Below, one piece after another: positions 50,259 to 58,623 of a DNA stretch of 64,000 nucleotides. Every line of letters begins with the position of its first letter. Position 1 is the first letter of the stretch. The DNA is taken from the NCBI GenBank assembly GCA_015075275.1, contig JABTUU010000001.1:744001-808000 (forward strand), given 5' to 3'. The position numbers and the translations under genes were made by a program. Under the pieces are notes generated by a model, which had not been told where the DNA came from, did not search any database, and worked only from the letters and a program-made list of their open reading frames with translations. Source of the DNA: Anaerolineales bacterium. Its GTDB lineage: Bacteria; Chloroflexota; Anaerolineae; Anaerolineales; Villigracilaceae.

Positions 50259-52799
50259 TTAATTGAATCCGAATTGGGCGGGCTGAGGCAGGCGAACTCC
50301 ATCGGCGGCAATTTCTTCTAAGGCGATGAATGATGCTTCACGCACTTCGAGGTCCTCGCCATAGAGTCCGGCATAGAGCGCATCAATAACGCTGTCGCTT
50401 GCATTCGATTTGAGATGCGGCAATGCAGCGAGACGCTCTTCGACGTCGCCGTTACGGAAAGCGGCGGTCAGCGTTTCTGTTGCCGAATCGTCGCGCGGGA
50501 TTCCCATTCCTTGCCTGCTCGCGAATTCGATCAACCACGGTGTTTCGGAAGGAACGGGCAATCTTTGGGGAATACGCGGATCGGGGCGCTCTTTTTGTTC
50601 GAGGTATTGCATCGCTAAGTTTCGCACAACCCATTGGTTGTCTTCGACTTGCATTTTTTGCAGCAGTTCAAGCGCCCAAGGCTGTTCGATGCGCGCCAAG
50701 CCGTGAATCGCCGCGCGACGCACTTTGATATCCTGCATTGCTGCGCTGTCGCGCAGCGCGGCATACCCTTCGGTTGGATCGTTAGCGAGCGCTTCTGCCG
50801 CTGCTTTTTGCAGTTCCTCGTCGCCGTGCAATAATGCTCGACCGACCGCGTCAAGCGCTTTTTCCGTTCCGATCGCGACGAGCGCTAAACAGCAGGAGCG
50901 TCTTACAGAATTTGAAGAAGTCTGCATGGCGGCATCGAGCGTTTCGATGGCTTTGATGTCATGCATGCCGCCGCTTCCGAGCGCGGCGAGAGACAGCAAT
51001 TCGAGCGATGCGGCGTTTAGCAGTTGGCGGAAGAGCGCGGCAGCGTTGACGTCTCCGCTAACGACGAATGCCGCCATAGCCTGCCCGCGTAAGCCGAGCG
51101 GCTGCCCTTCCATTTGAAGGATCTGTAGAAGCGCAGCAAAGATCTTCTTGCGCCAAGCGGCTTCTTTAGGCGCTTCTGGCAGCCAACCTGCTATGGTGAA
51201 CAGGTTGCGGTGGAGCGGCGCTTCCGATTCCTTGAGCAGGCGTTCCGTCGTCGCCGATGCTTCGCCGCGCGCGGCTAGGTAGCGTAAAGCGACTGTTTTT
51301 CCGTTCCACTCCGCTTGAGCGAGCAAAGCCTGACTTGCGTCGTAATCGCCGATCGCCTGTCCGGCGAGATAGCCTTGCAATATAGAGTGCAGGAATCTCA
51401 TCTTGCCATTGGGATGAGCGATCAATAATCCGCTTTCCGCCATTTTACTTAGGAGGCCGTAGCTAGGAGCCTTGTCTCTTGATCTCTTGAAGCGGACCTT
51501 GCGCGACGACGCTGGCGTTTCCGCGTCTTCAGTGAACGAGGCGATCTCCTCGTCGGTTTGAGCGGATGGATTGTCTCTATCCCCAGAATCGTATTGCTTG
51601 ACCCAGTCGCGCGCCGTGCGCGGATCGAACACCGCTTGCGAAGTCAGCGCCGATTGCATGGCGAGCGTTTCCAGCGCGGCGACGGGAGTCCTGCTGGGGG
51701 CGACGCGTCGGAGGTGCGCGGCGATTGCGTCTAACGCGCGCGGACCTAAACCGTCGCCTGCGTACGCGCCCCAAAGTTTGAGCGTTAATTCGAAAGGCGT
51801 GAGAGCGCGATCCTCAGTCAGCGTCCAGGCGTTGAGTAAGAGCGGGTCGACGCGCGTGGAGCGCGGCTGATCAACAGATTCGAGCGAAACGGTCTGCGCC
51901 CATAAATCGCTCCAGCGTTGTGCAAAGCGCGAGATTTCCGCTTGTTTCCAACCGATGAGCGCGAGCGGCTGAAAACCCAGGCTGATCAAACCGTTTAATT
52001 GAGAGGGACAACCCGTGGTTACGATGCGAACGGCTGGGTAATTTTGCAACAATGCCGCGAACCATGCGGCGACATGTTTTTGATTCAGCTCGTCGAGTTC
52101 ATCGAAACCGTCAATCAGTAAGAGCGCTTGACCGGCTTGAAATGTCCGTTGAATGAAGCCGGGCAATTTTCGCAGATCGAATAGCGGCGCGAATTCCGCC
52201 GCCGCGTTTGTCAAGACGTTAATGGGATCAGTCGCCGCATTATGCGGAAGCTGCAAGTCGGCGACATGATACAAATAAGGAACCGCCTCCGCTCCCGAGT
52301 CAAGCCGAATCTTGAGATTCGCCGCCAATGAAGCGAGATGCGCCAATGCGACCGTTTTTCCCGCGCCAGCCGCGCCGGTAATAACGATGTTTGCGCCGCC
52401 GGAGAGCGCTTGTTCTAACGTGAAAGTCGGAGCGTTGTAGATGCCTGCCAGTTGGGGCCAGGCGGGCAAGTAGGGCAGCGTCTGTGAGATGATGTCTTCC
52501 TGTAAGCCGATCTCGCCCGGCTCGATGCGCGCCGGCGGGGCAAGTACTCTCGGTTCTTGCAAGATATCGTCCAGCGCGAATAGCGAAGCGGCGAGGTGCA
52601 TTCCCTGCGCGCGGCGGAGCGTGATGCGACGATGATTGTCTTCCAGTCCGCTAGTGCGCCTGACTTTTGCAGTTTCGTTTCGTTCCTTGGCGTTGCGACG
52701 TATTTGATCGAAGAGCGGACGGGCGCGTCCTAACAACGACCAAAAGAATGCGCCGATAAAAACGCCGATAAAAAAGGAGAGTGGGTCAATATGCGGCAT
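50259..52799 (-). CDS. Membrane-anchored NACHT-type NTPase with HEAT repeats
   Basis: 846 residues. One hydrophobic helix at about 7-26 anchors it, with a basic stretch after. A STAND/NACHT P-loop domain has Walker A TGAAGAGKT near residue 142 and the NACHT-style Walker B LLLIDGFDELDE near 225, followed by a winged-helix-like region. From ~530 to the end there are HEAT-like helical repeats (VRRSCCLALVAIGTEKAL, VRRAAIHGLARIEQPWAL, VREASFIALEEIAADGV). Proteins of this build act as signal-sensing switches; in some bacteria they defend against phage. It starts 6 bases after the zinc-ribbon gene and is coupled to an F420 operon. Confidence 0.82.
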   Translation of the reverse strand: MPHIDPLSFFIGVFIGAFFWSLLGRARPLFDQIRRNAKERNETAKVRRTSGLEDNHRRITLRRAQGMHLAASLFALDDILQEPRVLAPPARIEPGEIGLQEDIISQTLPYLPAWPQLAGIYNAPTFTLEQALSGGANIVITGAAGAGKTVALAHLASLAANLKIRLDSGAEAVPYLYHVADLQLPHNAATDPINVLTNAAAEFAPLFDLRKLPGFIQRTFQAGQALLLIDGFDELDELNQKHVAAWFAALLQNYPAVRIVTTGCPSQLNGLISLGFQPLALIGWKQAEISRFAQRWSDLWAQTVSLESVDQPRSTRVDPLLLNAWTLTEDRALTPFELTLKLWGAYAGDGLGPRALDAIAAHLRRVAPSRTPVAALETLAMQSALTSQAVFDPRTARDWVKQYDSGDRDNPSAQTDEEIASFTEDAETPASSRKVRFKRSRDKAPSYGLLSKMAESGLLIAHPNGKMRFLHSILQGYLAGQAIGDYDASQALLAQAEWNGKTVALRYLAARGEASATTERLLKESEAPLHRNLFTIAGWLPEAPKEAAWRKKIFAALLQILQMEGQPLGLRGQAMAAFVVSGDVNAAALFRQLLNAASLELLSLAALGSGGMHDIKAIETLDAAMQTSSNSVRRSCCLALVAIGTEKALDAVGRALLHGDEELQKAAAEALANDPTEGYAALRDSAAMQDIKVRRAAIHGLARIEQPWALELLQKMQVEDNQWVVRNLAMQYLEQKERPDPRIPQRLPVPSETPWLIEFASRQGMGIPRDDSATETLTAAFRNGDVEERLAALPHLKSNASDSVIDALYAGLYGEDLEVREASFIALEEIAADGVRLPQPAQFGFN

Positions 52800-52805
52800 G
52801 ATGCG

Positions 52806-53507
52806 TCAACTGGCGTACAAAATTCGCCCGCAGGTGGGACAGTAGAAGAGTTGCGACGCGGAGCGTGCGCTCTGTTGTTGCGCGGGCGTTAACGCCGAAC
52901 CGCAAGCCGCGCAGGCTGAATCTTGGATCGCGACGACGGCGAGTCCATGTTTGCGTTCGCGCAATTGATCGTAGATTTGTAAAACGGATTGAGGCACGGC
53001 GCCGATAGCGGCTTTGTGTTCAAGGGTAAGGCGTTCGAAGTCTTTTTGAAGCGTTTCGCGTTCGACGGTTAGATCGGCGTGCTGACTAGCGGCGCTTGCG
53101 CGCGCTTTATCCAACCCGGCTTGAGCGATTTGATATTCCGCTTCCGCCGCTTCGGATGTAGAGAGCGCATCGAGTTCGCGATTTTCGAGCGTTATCAGAT
53201 GGCGTTTAAGTGAAGCGATTTCGTCTTGCAAGTCTTGTAGTTCTTTGGGGTTGCGGACTTGTCCCCCGTATAAACTCGATTCCGCTTGTTCGATCTTGAC
53301 GCGCTGTTTAATCGATTCGGCTTCAGCGAAGCGTAGATCGCGTTCGGTGGTTTTCCACGCGCTTTCGGAGGCGGCAAAGGTTTGCTGAGCGGAACGAATC
53401 GCGTCGTCGGCTTGAAGCGTCTCTTCGATCGCTTTCAAGCGTGCGCGAATGCGATCTCTGTGACTGTCCACTTGTTGAAGACGATGCAATCCTAGCGATA
53501 CGCTCAT
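52806..53507 (-). CDS. Coiled-coil protein with C4 zinc ribbon
   Basis: 233 residues. A long heptad-rich region (about 10-175) forms an antiparallel coiled coil. At the end, CAACG and CPTCGRILY supply four Cys for a zinc ribbon (zf-RING_7/CT398-like family). Relatives are nucleic-acid or protein-interaction adaptors of unknown task. It is the first gene of the minus-strand run that continues into the NACHT gene and the F420 genes. Confidence 0.85.
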   Translation of the reverse strand: MSVSLGLHRLQQVDSHRDRIRARLKAIEETLQADDAIRSAQQTFAASESAWKTTERDLRFAEAESIKQRVKIEQAESSLYGGQVRNPKELQDLQDEIASLKRHLITLENRELDALSTSEAAEAEYQIAQAGLDKARASAASQHADLTVERETLQKDFERLTLEHKAAIGAVPQSVLQIYDQLRERKHGLAVVAIQDSACAACGSALTPAQQQSARSASQLFYCPTCGRILYAS

Positions 53508-53527
53508 GCGTTGATTATATACGACCT

Positions 53528-55033
53528 TTACTCTGCGGGCGATAAATTATAAAAATTGTAAACTGTTTGTGAGAGTTGCGCGAACAAGGTGGACACCGGC
53601 TCCCAGATAGTTTGAACTGGATGGTAGGCGTAGATGGTCAAGACGTAATTCCCGCCCGGCGTGTAGACGATGCCGGCGTCGCTAATATTTTTGATGACGC
53701 CGCTGCTGGGGTCTGTGATCCAGCCGTGCTTGTGCGCGACCGGCGTGCCTTCCGGCGTACCGGCTTCGATCAGAACGCCGATCTTGTCGGCTTGCAAGAA
53801 ATTGATCATTTGTTGGCAAACTTCGCTGTTGATCTTGTTGGGGAATACAACCGGCAACGCGCCGCCTCCGTTCATTGCGCATTGATATATATCGGTCAAC
53901 AACATGCCGGCGTCTGAAGGCGTTGTCTGGTTGAACAGATCGGGATCGGCGGATACGTCTGTGCGTTGATTGGCGGGCGTGTTAATCCGTTCCAGCAACG
54001 GACAGGGAAATTCTGCGCTGCAGAAGAAACCAGCAATGAATGTGTTTTCTAACCCTATCTTTCGCATGTCTTCGGTGACGACAAGCGGTCCTCTAAGTTG
54101 ATCGAGGTCTTCCATCAAGCGGTCGGCGGGAGGGTTCTCAGACAGGCGAATCATATTCAGAATCCGCGCGGATGCTTCCTCGTTGAGCGCGGCGGCGCCG
54201 TGCTTAATAAAGTAAGAGGTCATGATTGGAATCTTCACGGTGCTGGAGGCGGTGAATGCTACGTCTGGATTGACCGGAATCGTTGCGCCTTTGTTCATGG
54301 CAAAGTGAATCTCTTGCCCGGTTTGCAAATCGTATAAGTAAAGACCGATTAAGCCGTCGAATTTTGCGACAGTGATATTTTGCTGGAGCAGAATTTCGAG
54401 ATTTTGGAAGGTGGGGCGCGCCGCGGCGCTGCGTTGAAAGGAAAGCGTTACGACGCGATTCTGTGAGGAGCGCAACGCCCCTTCGATTAAACGCACGGCG
54501 CTGTTGATATCAAGGACGATGCCCGGCTCGCCCGGCGTAAACGATACGCTTCCGGGGATGGGCTGGGCGGGCGTCGGCGGTTGATCGTAACGCGCTGCGA
54601 TTTCTGCGTTCAAATAATCGGTTAATTGCTCTTCGACAATGGTCGCGCGAAGAGGAATATCCACTGGGGCGGGAGAGCGATTCCAAAGGTAGTTCCAGAA
54701 CCCTCCCCAAAAGGAACCGCCTACTCGCTCAAGATCGGCGGCAGCCAACATACTGTCAATGTCTAATTTAAAGCCGACAGTAGTCGGGTCAATGTGAATC
54801 ACGGCGTCTCTATACCTTATCTCGACGGGCGATTGATAAACCTGTAAGACGCGTTGCGCGGCGATGCGCGGATCCACGCCCCCGACTTCTACGCCGGCGA
54901 TGGTCATGCCGCGCGGATAGTTATTCCGTTGGCGGCTATAGCCCACCAGCGAAATGACCGCTAGCGTTAACGCGATGGACAAAAGACCAATGGAAATACC
55001 GCGAAGAATTGGGATTGAGATGCTGCTTCTCAC
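53528..55033 (-). CDS. Membrane-anchored beta-lactamase-fold protein with PG-binding-4 domain
   Basis: 501 residues. A membrane helix (about 10-32), a VanW/PG_binding_4-like region (about 45-225, with NYPRGMTIAGVEVGG and SVSFTPGEPGIVLD), then a class A beta-lactamase-fold domain with SxxK as SSTVKI near 268, SEN near 302 and KHG in place of KTG near 440. GTG 55033 is chosen because cggagg lies 6 bases upstream; longer starts have none. TATACT at 55066-55071 (minus strand) is a possible -10 box. It probably binds or trims peptidoglycan rather than drugs. Confidence 0.8.
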   Translation of the reverse strand: MRSSISIPILRGISIGLLSIALTLAVISLVGYSRQRNNYPRGMTIAGVEVGGVDPRIAAQRVLQVYQSPVEIRYRDAVIHIDPTTVGFKLDIDSMLAAADLERVGGSFWGGFWNYLWNRSPAPVDIPLRATIVEEQLTDYLNAEIAARYDQPPTPAQPIPGSVSFTPGEPGIVLDINSAVRLIEGALRSSQNRVVTLSFQRSAAARPTFQNLEILLQQNITVAKFDGLIGLYLYDLQTGQEIHFAMNKGATIPVNPDVAFTASSTVKIPIMTSYFIKHGAAALNEEASARILNMIRLSENPPADRLMEDLDQLRGPLVVTEDMRKIGLENTFIAGFFCSAEFPCPLLERINTPANQRTDVSADPDLFNQTTPSDAGMLLTDIYQCAMNGGGALPVVFPNKINSEVCQQMINFLQADKIGVLIEAGTPEGTPVAHKHGWITDPSSGVIKNISDAGIVYTPGGNYVLTIYAYHPVQTIWEPVSTLFAQLSQTVYNFYNLSPAE

Positions 55034-55148
55034 GACCTGCCTCCGAAACTGCCAAGCGAGAAAGGAGTATAACATACCCAATTCCTACGATTATGCTAGA
55101 ATCGTACGCGCGTGCGCTGTCAATCGCACAATTCATAAATAGGACGGG

Positions 55149-56117
55149 ATGATGCTGCGAAACTTCTTGATCTATCTTTCTAAAGCGGAGTGGGCGCGAA
55201 GGTTGATTACCGGCTGGAGATTTGCGCGGAGAGCCGCCTCGCGGTTCGTCGCGGGCGATTCGGTGGATGATGCGATTCGCGTTGTGCGCGAGCTGAGCGC
55301 CAAAGGCATCAACGCTACGCTTGATCAGTTGGGCGAACACACTTCCACGGCGGAAGAAGCGAACGCCGCGGCGGACGCGATCGTCTATGATTTGCAGGCG
55401 ATAGACCGAGCCAGGGTGCGAGCCAATATGTCCATCAAATTAACGCAAATCGGGATGGGGTTGGACGAAGAAACTTGCCGTCAGAACTTGACGCGGATTC
55501 TAGAACAGGCGCAGAAAAGCGGCAATTTTATTCGTATGGACATGGAAGACACCCCGTATACTGACATTACCTTAACTATGTACCGATCTATGCTGGAGCG
55601 TGGATTCACCTCCCAGCAGATCGGGTTGGTTTTTCAGGCGTACCTTTTCCGGGCTGAAGCTGACCTGCGCGAATTATTTTATACCGGGACGCGTATTCGG
55701 CTGGTCAAAGGCGCGTATAACGAACCGCCTGATAAAGCCTATCTTAAAAAAGTGGACACCGATGCAAATTATGATTTGCTGGTCAAGATGATGATTGATG
55801 CGGCTCTGGCGCAGGAAGGCATCGCCGTCAGCGTCGACGGGCGGACGCCGCCGTTGATCGCTGTCGCTTCGCACGACGATAAACGGATTGACTTTGCAAA
55901 GAAATATGCAGAGCGAAAGGGCTTGCCCAAAGAGGCGCTGGAATTTCAAATGTTGTACGGTATTCGACGCGATCTGCAAGAAGCGTTGGCGCAAGAAGGC
56001 TATCCGGTGCGCGTGTACGTTCCTTTTGGCGCGCAATGGTATCCGTACTTTATGCGCCGCCTTGCCGAACGTCCGGCGAACGTTTGGTTCTTTATATCAA
56101 ATTTCTTCCGTAAATAA
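55149..56117 (+). CDS. Proline dehydrogenase
   Basis: 322 residues, the FAD-binding TIM barrel of the PutA/PRODH family in its stand-alone form. VRANMSIKLTQIGMG near residue 95, FIRMDMEDTPYTD near 127, RIRLVKGAYNEP near 180, YGIRRDLQ near 274 and VPFGAQWYPYFMRRLAERPAN are conserved. It oxidises proline to pyrroline-5-carboxylate at the membrane face. No P5C dehydrogenase is adjacent; one of the aldehyde dehydrogenases elsewhere could serve. Two ATGs stand in tandem at the start. Confidence 0.92.
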   Translation: MMLRNFLIYLSKAEWARRLITGWRFARRAASRFVAGDSVDDAIRVVRELSAKGINATLDQLGEHTSTAEEANAAADAIVYDLQAIDRARVRANMSIKLTQIGMGLDEETCRQNLTRILEQAQKSGNFIRMDMEDTPYTDITLTMYRSMLERGFTSQQIGLVFQAYLFRAEADLRELFYTGTRIRLVKGAYNEPPDKAYLKKVDTDANYDLLVKMMIDAALAQEGIAVSVDGRTPPLIAVASHDDKRIDFAKKYAERKGLPKEALEFQMLYGIRRDLQEALAQEGYPVRVYVPFGAQWYPYFMRRLAERPANVWFFISNFFRK

Positions 56118-56119
56118 GC

Positions 56120-56824
56120 ATGACGAAAATGGCGCTTGTCACTGGAGCGGCTCATCGTTTGGGAAAGTCTTTTGCGTTGACTCTCGCCCGTCTCGGATAT
56201 GACGTTTACCTTCATTACCGCTCCGCTGAAGAAGAAGCGCGTCAAACGCAAGCGGAGATCGAGGCGTTGAATCGACGCGCGATCCTCGTCTCTGCCGATC
56301 TTATGCAACCATCCGAAATTATTGCTCTGCTTTCCACTTTCCAAACGCTGGATGTCCTTGTCAACTCTGCTGCGCTTATGCCCAAAGGCAACGTCGAAAT
56401 GTTGACGCTGGACGATTGGGATGCGACGCTCGATTTGAATCTGCGCGCGCCATTTTTGCTTGCGCGAGAGTGCGCAAAAAAAATGAACAGCGGCGGACTG
56501 ATCGTCAACATTACGGATGTGGGCGCGCAAAAAGCGTGGAGCAGATATCCGTCGTACACGGTCAGCAAAGCCGCGTTGGAGGCGCTTACGAAAATTTTAG
56601 CGCGCGCGCTGGCGCCGAAGATTCGCGTCAACGCCATTGCGCCGGGCTTGGTCTTGCAATCGGATATTGTTCCTGACGAAGAGTGGGAGAGGCTGATACG
56701 GCGCGTTCCGCTCAAACGTCCGGCGCGAAGCGAAGAAATTTCATCTGTTTTGGAGTTCCTTCTCTCGAATGAATACGTCACCGGGCAGACGATCGTAGTG
56801 GATGGGGGGTATTCTCTTGTGTAG
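56120..56824 (+). CDS. Short-chain dehydrogenase/reductase
   Basis: 234 residues. VTGAAHRLGKSFALTLA at residues 7-23 is the NADP loop in the pteridine-reductase/FolM style. NSAALMP near 81, and the YxxxK pair in SYTVSKAALE near 152 are the catalytic part. It begins 2 bases after the proline dehydrogenase stop, so they share an mRNA. It could reduce pterins or other carbonyls; the substrate is not clear. Confidence 0.87.
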   Translation: MTKMALVTGAAHRLGKSFALTLARLGYDVYLHYRSAEEEARQTQAEIEALNRRAILVSADLMQPSEIIALLSTFQTLDVLVNSAALMPKGNVEMLTLDDWDATLDLNLRAPFLLARECAKKMNSGGLIVNITDVGAQKAWSRYPSYTVSKAALEALTKILARALAPKIRVNAIAPGLVLQSDIVPDEEWERLIRRVPLKRPARSEEISSVLEFLLSNEYVTGQTIVVDGGYSLV

Positions 56825-56865
56825 GCGGCGTTTTCGAGAGTCGCGATACGATAAAGGAGTCGCAT

Positions 56866-57336
56866 ATGTCTGAGCTAAATGAATTGGCGGGTAAATTGAA
56901 ATCGGAAGGCGAGAAAATCCATGCCTTTTTCGCCGGCTTAACCGATGAGCAGTGGCGAGCGAAGGTCTATACTGAAGGCGCGACGTGGAGTATCCGCGAT
57001 GTGCTTTCGCATTTGGTCTCTTCGGAGCGCGGCTTGGTTAATCTGTTCGAACGCATACGCGCAGGCGGAGAAGGCGCCTCGGAAGATTTTTCGATTGATC
57101 GCTACAACGCCGCGCAACAAGAGCGGATGAAAGACCTGCCTCCGCGCGAATTACTGGAGCAATACAAAGAAGTCCGTTCGAATTCCGTCGCATGGGCGGC
57201 AGGTTTGAAAGAAGAGGAACTTGAGATCGCAGGACGGCATCCGTTCCTCGGCATGACCAAAATTCGCGATATGATCAAGATGTTGTACATCCACAATCAG
57301 AACCATTATCGAGATATGAAGAAAGCCTTGAAGTAA
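56866..57336 (+). CDS. DinB-like four-helix metal protein
   Basis: 156 residues of the DinB/YfiT superfamily. The metal His residues are visible at LSHL near residue 45 and in YIHNQNHYRDM near 143. Four long helices are predicted. Members include thiol transferases that use bacillithiol or mycothiol, but many are uncharacterised. aaaggag lies before the start. It is 41 bases downstream of the SDR gene. Confidence 0.85.
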   Translation: MSELNELAGKLKSEGEKIHAFFAGLTDEQWRAKVYTEGATWSIRDVLSHLVSSERGLVNLFERIRAGGEGASEDFSIDRYNAAQQERMKDLPPRELLEQYKEVRSNSVAWAAGLKEEELEIAGRHPFLGMTKIRDMIKMLYIHNQNHYRDMKKALK

Positions 57337-57373
57337 ATAGGCGCACAAGTAAACGCATTGCCGCTTACCCTTT

Positions 57374-58216
57374 ATGCTCATCCTCCTCCTCGTTGCCCTA
57401 ACTTACGTTTTCGGCGCAAGTATCGCCGACTATCTCGGCAAGCCTTTTCTTGCGACTCCGTTTTGGATGGGCTTGCTCATGGTTCTTCTTGCGCAAGCGG
57501 CTATGGACTGGCTGTCGGAAGTCTTTCGCTTGGACGTAGAACCTCTGCTCGAAGGCGAGACTCGCGCTAAGCGGAAGGTCCGTCGCAACAACCTGCTTTA
57601 CGCGTCGTTGACTTGTATCGTTGTGTTTGTTTTGACTGCGTACATTTTGTTCGTCAACAAAACCCTGCCAACCTCCGCTTTCTATTTTCTTGCTCTATCT
57701 TTACTCATCATCTTCGTTTATTCAATTCCTCCGTTCCGTCTTGCCAACCGCGGCATGGGAGAATTTCTCCTTGCCGCGCATCTCGCGTATGTTTCGCCCG
57801 CCATCGCGTTCACGCTACAGGTTGGCGAGACGCATCGTTTCCTCGCGCTCGCCGCCCCGCTGACGTTTCTCGCCTTTTCGTACTTCATTGTGAGAAACTT
57901 CCAATCCTTCGCGCAAGACCAAAAATACAACCGTGTCACATTTCTCACGCGCCTCGGCTGGGAACGCGTCGTGCCGCTGCACCACCTGTTCGTCTTGCTC
58001 GCGTACTTGTTTTTTGTCATGTCGCCGCTCTCTGGCTTATCGCTTTCATTGATCTGGTCTGTATTCCTCACCTTTCCCTTTGCCATCTTTCAGATTTTCC
58101 TTTTGCGAAATATCAGCCTCGGCGCCAAGCCTAACTGGACGCTCCTCCATGCGACCGCGCTTACGGTCTTCGGACTCTCAACATACTTCCTCGCCGTCAC
58201 ATTTTGGATTCGCTGA
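57374..58216 (+). CDS. UbiA-like prenyltransferase family protein, degenerate motifs
   Basis: 280 residues with eight or nine hydrophobic helices. The overall pattern resembles UbiA/MenA prenyltransferases: VYSIPPFRLANRGMGEF near residue 120 and FAQDQKYNRVTFLTRLG near 181 sit where the family has a KRxTLAVRLG stretch. The Asp-rich motifs that bind prenyl diphosphate magnesium are incomplete (MDWLSEVFRLD in place of NDxxDxxxD), so catalysis is doubtful. It may have another lipid-linked role. It ends at a strong terminator. Confidence 0.65.
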   Translation: MLILLLVALTYVFGASIADYLGKPFLATPFWMGLLMVLLAQAAMDWLSEVFRLDVEPLLEGETRAKRKVRRNNLLYASLTCIVVFVLTAYILFVNKTLPTSAFYFLALSLLIIFVYSIPPFRLANRGMGEFLLAAHLAYVSPAIAFTLQVGETHRFLALAAPLTFLAFSYFIVRNFQSFAQDQKYNRVTFLTRLGWERVVPLHHLFVLLAYLFFVMSPLSGLSLSLIWSVFLTFPFAIFQIFLLRNISLGAKPNWTLLHATALTVFGLSTYFLAVTFWIR

Positions 58217-58230
58217 CCGGTAGACTCGCA

Positions 58231-58272
58231 AACAAAAAGAGTCGCGTAATGCTATGCGCGACTCTTTTTGTT
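58231..58272. terminator. Bidirectional terminator after the UbiA-like gene
   Basis: A perfect 16-bp stem, aacaaaaagagtcgcg (58231-58246) and its complement (58257-58272), with a 10-base loop. The A5/T5 in the arms gives U-runs on both strands. It serves the convergent UbiA-like and GlsB-like genes. Confidence 0.87.
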
Positions 58273-58283
58273 CGGCTGCTCAA

Positions 58284-58538
58284 TTATCCGCGACGGATCA
58301 AGCCCATTGCCGAGATCATCACTACTGCGCCGCCCACCGCCACTAAGAATCCCATCACGCTGAATCCCTCGGGGACCGCGATACCCAGCGTGCTCATGAT
58401 CCCCGCGCCGATGAACGCGCCGAGAATCCCAACAATGATATTTGCTACCGCGCCCATCTTGCGGTTCTTGCCTGTGATAATGCTGGCTACCCAGCCTGCC
58501 AGCGCCCCGAAAATTAACCATGCAATGAAATTGATCAT
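58284..58538 (-). CDS. GlsB/YeaQ/YmgE family stress membrane protein
   Basis: 84 residues with three hydrophobic helices and repeated Gly motifs (FGALAGWVASIITG near residue 9, IIVGILGAFIGAGIM near 35), the transglycosylase-associated family. These small membrane proteins rise under stress in several bacteria; their mechanism is unknown. ATG 58538 has ggagagaaaa just upstream and is preferred over an ATG four codons earlier. Confidence 0.9.
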   Translation of the reverse strand: MINFIAWLIFGALAGWVASIITGKNRKMGAVANIIVGILGAFIGAGIMSTLGIAVPEGFSVMGFLVAVGGAVVMISAMGLIRRG

Positions 58539-58623
58539 TTTTCTCTCCATAAAGAATTTGTTATGTCAATTCTAAATCAAACTTACTAAAAAAGATTTTG
58601 AAATTCTTTGTGCGCTTTGTGTC

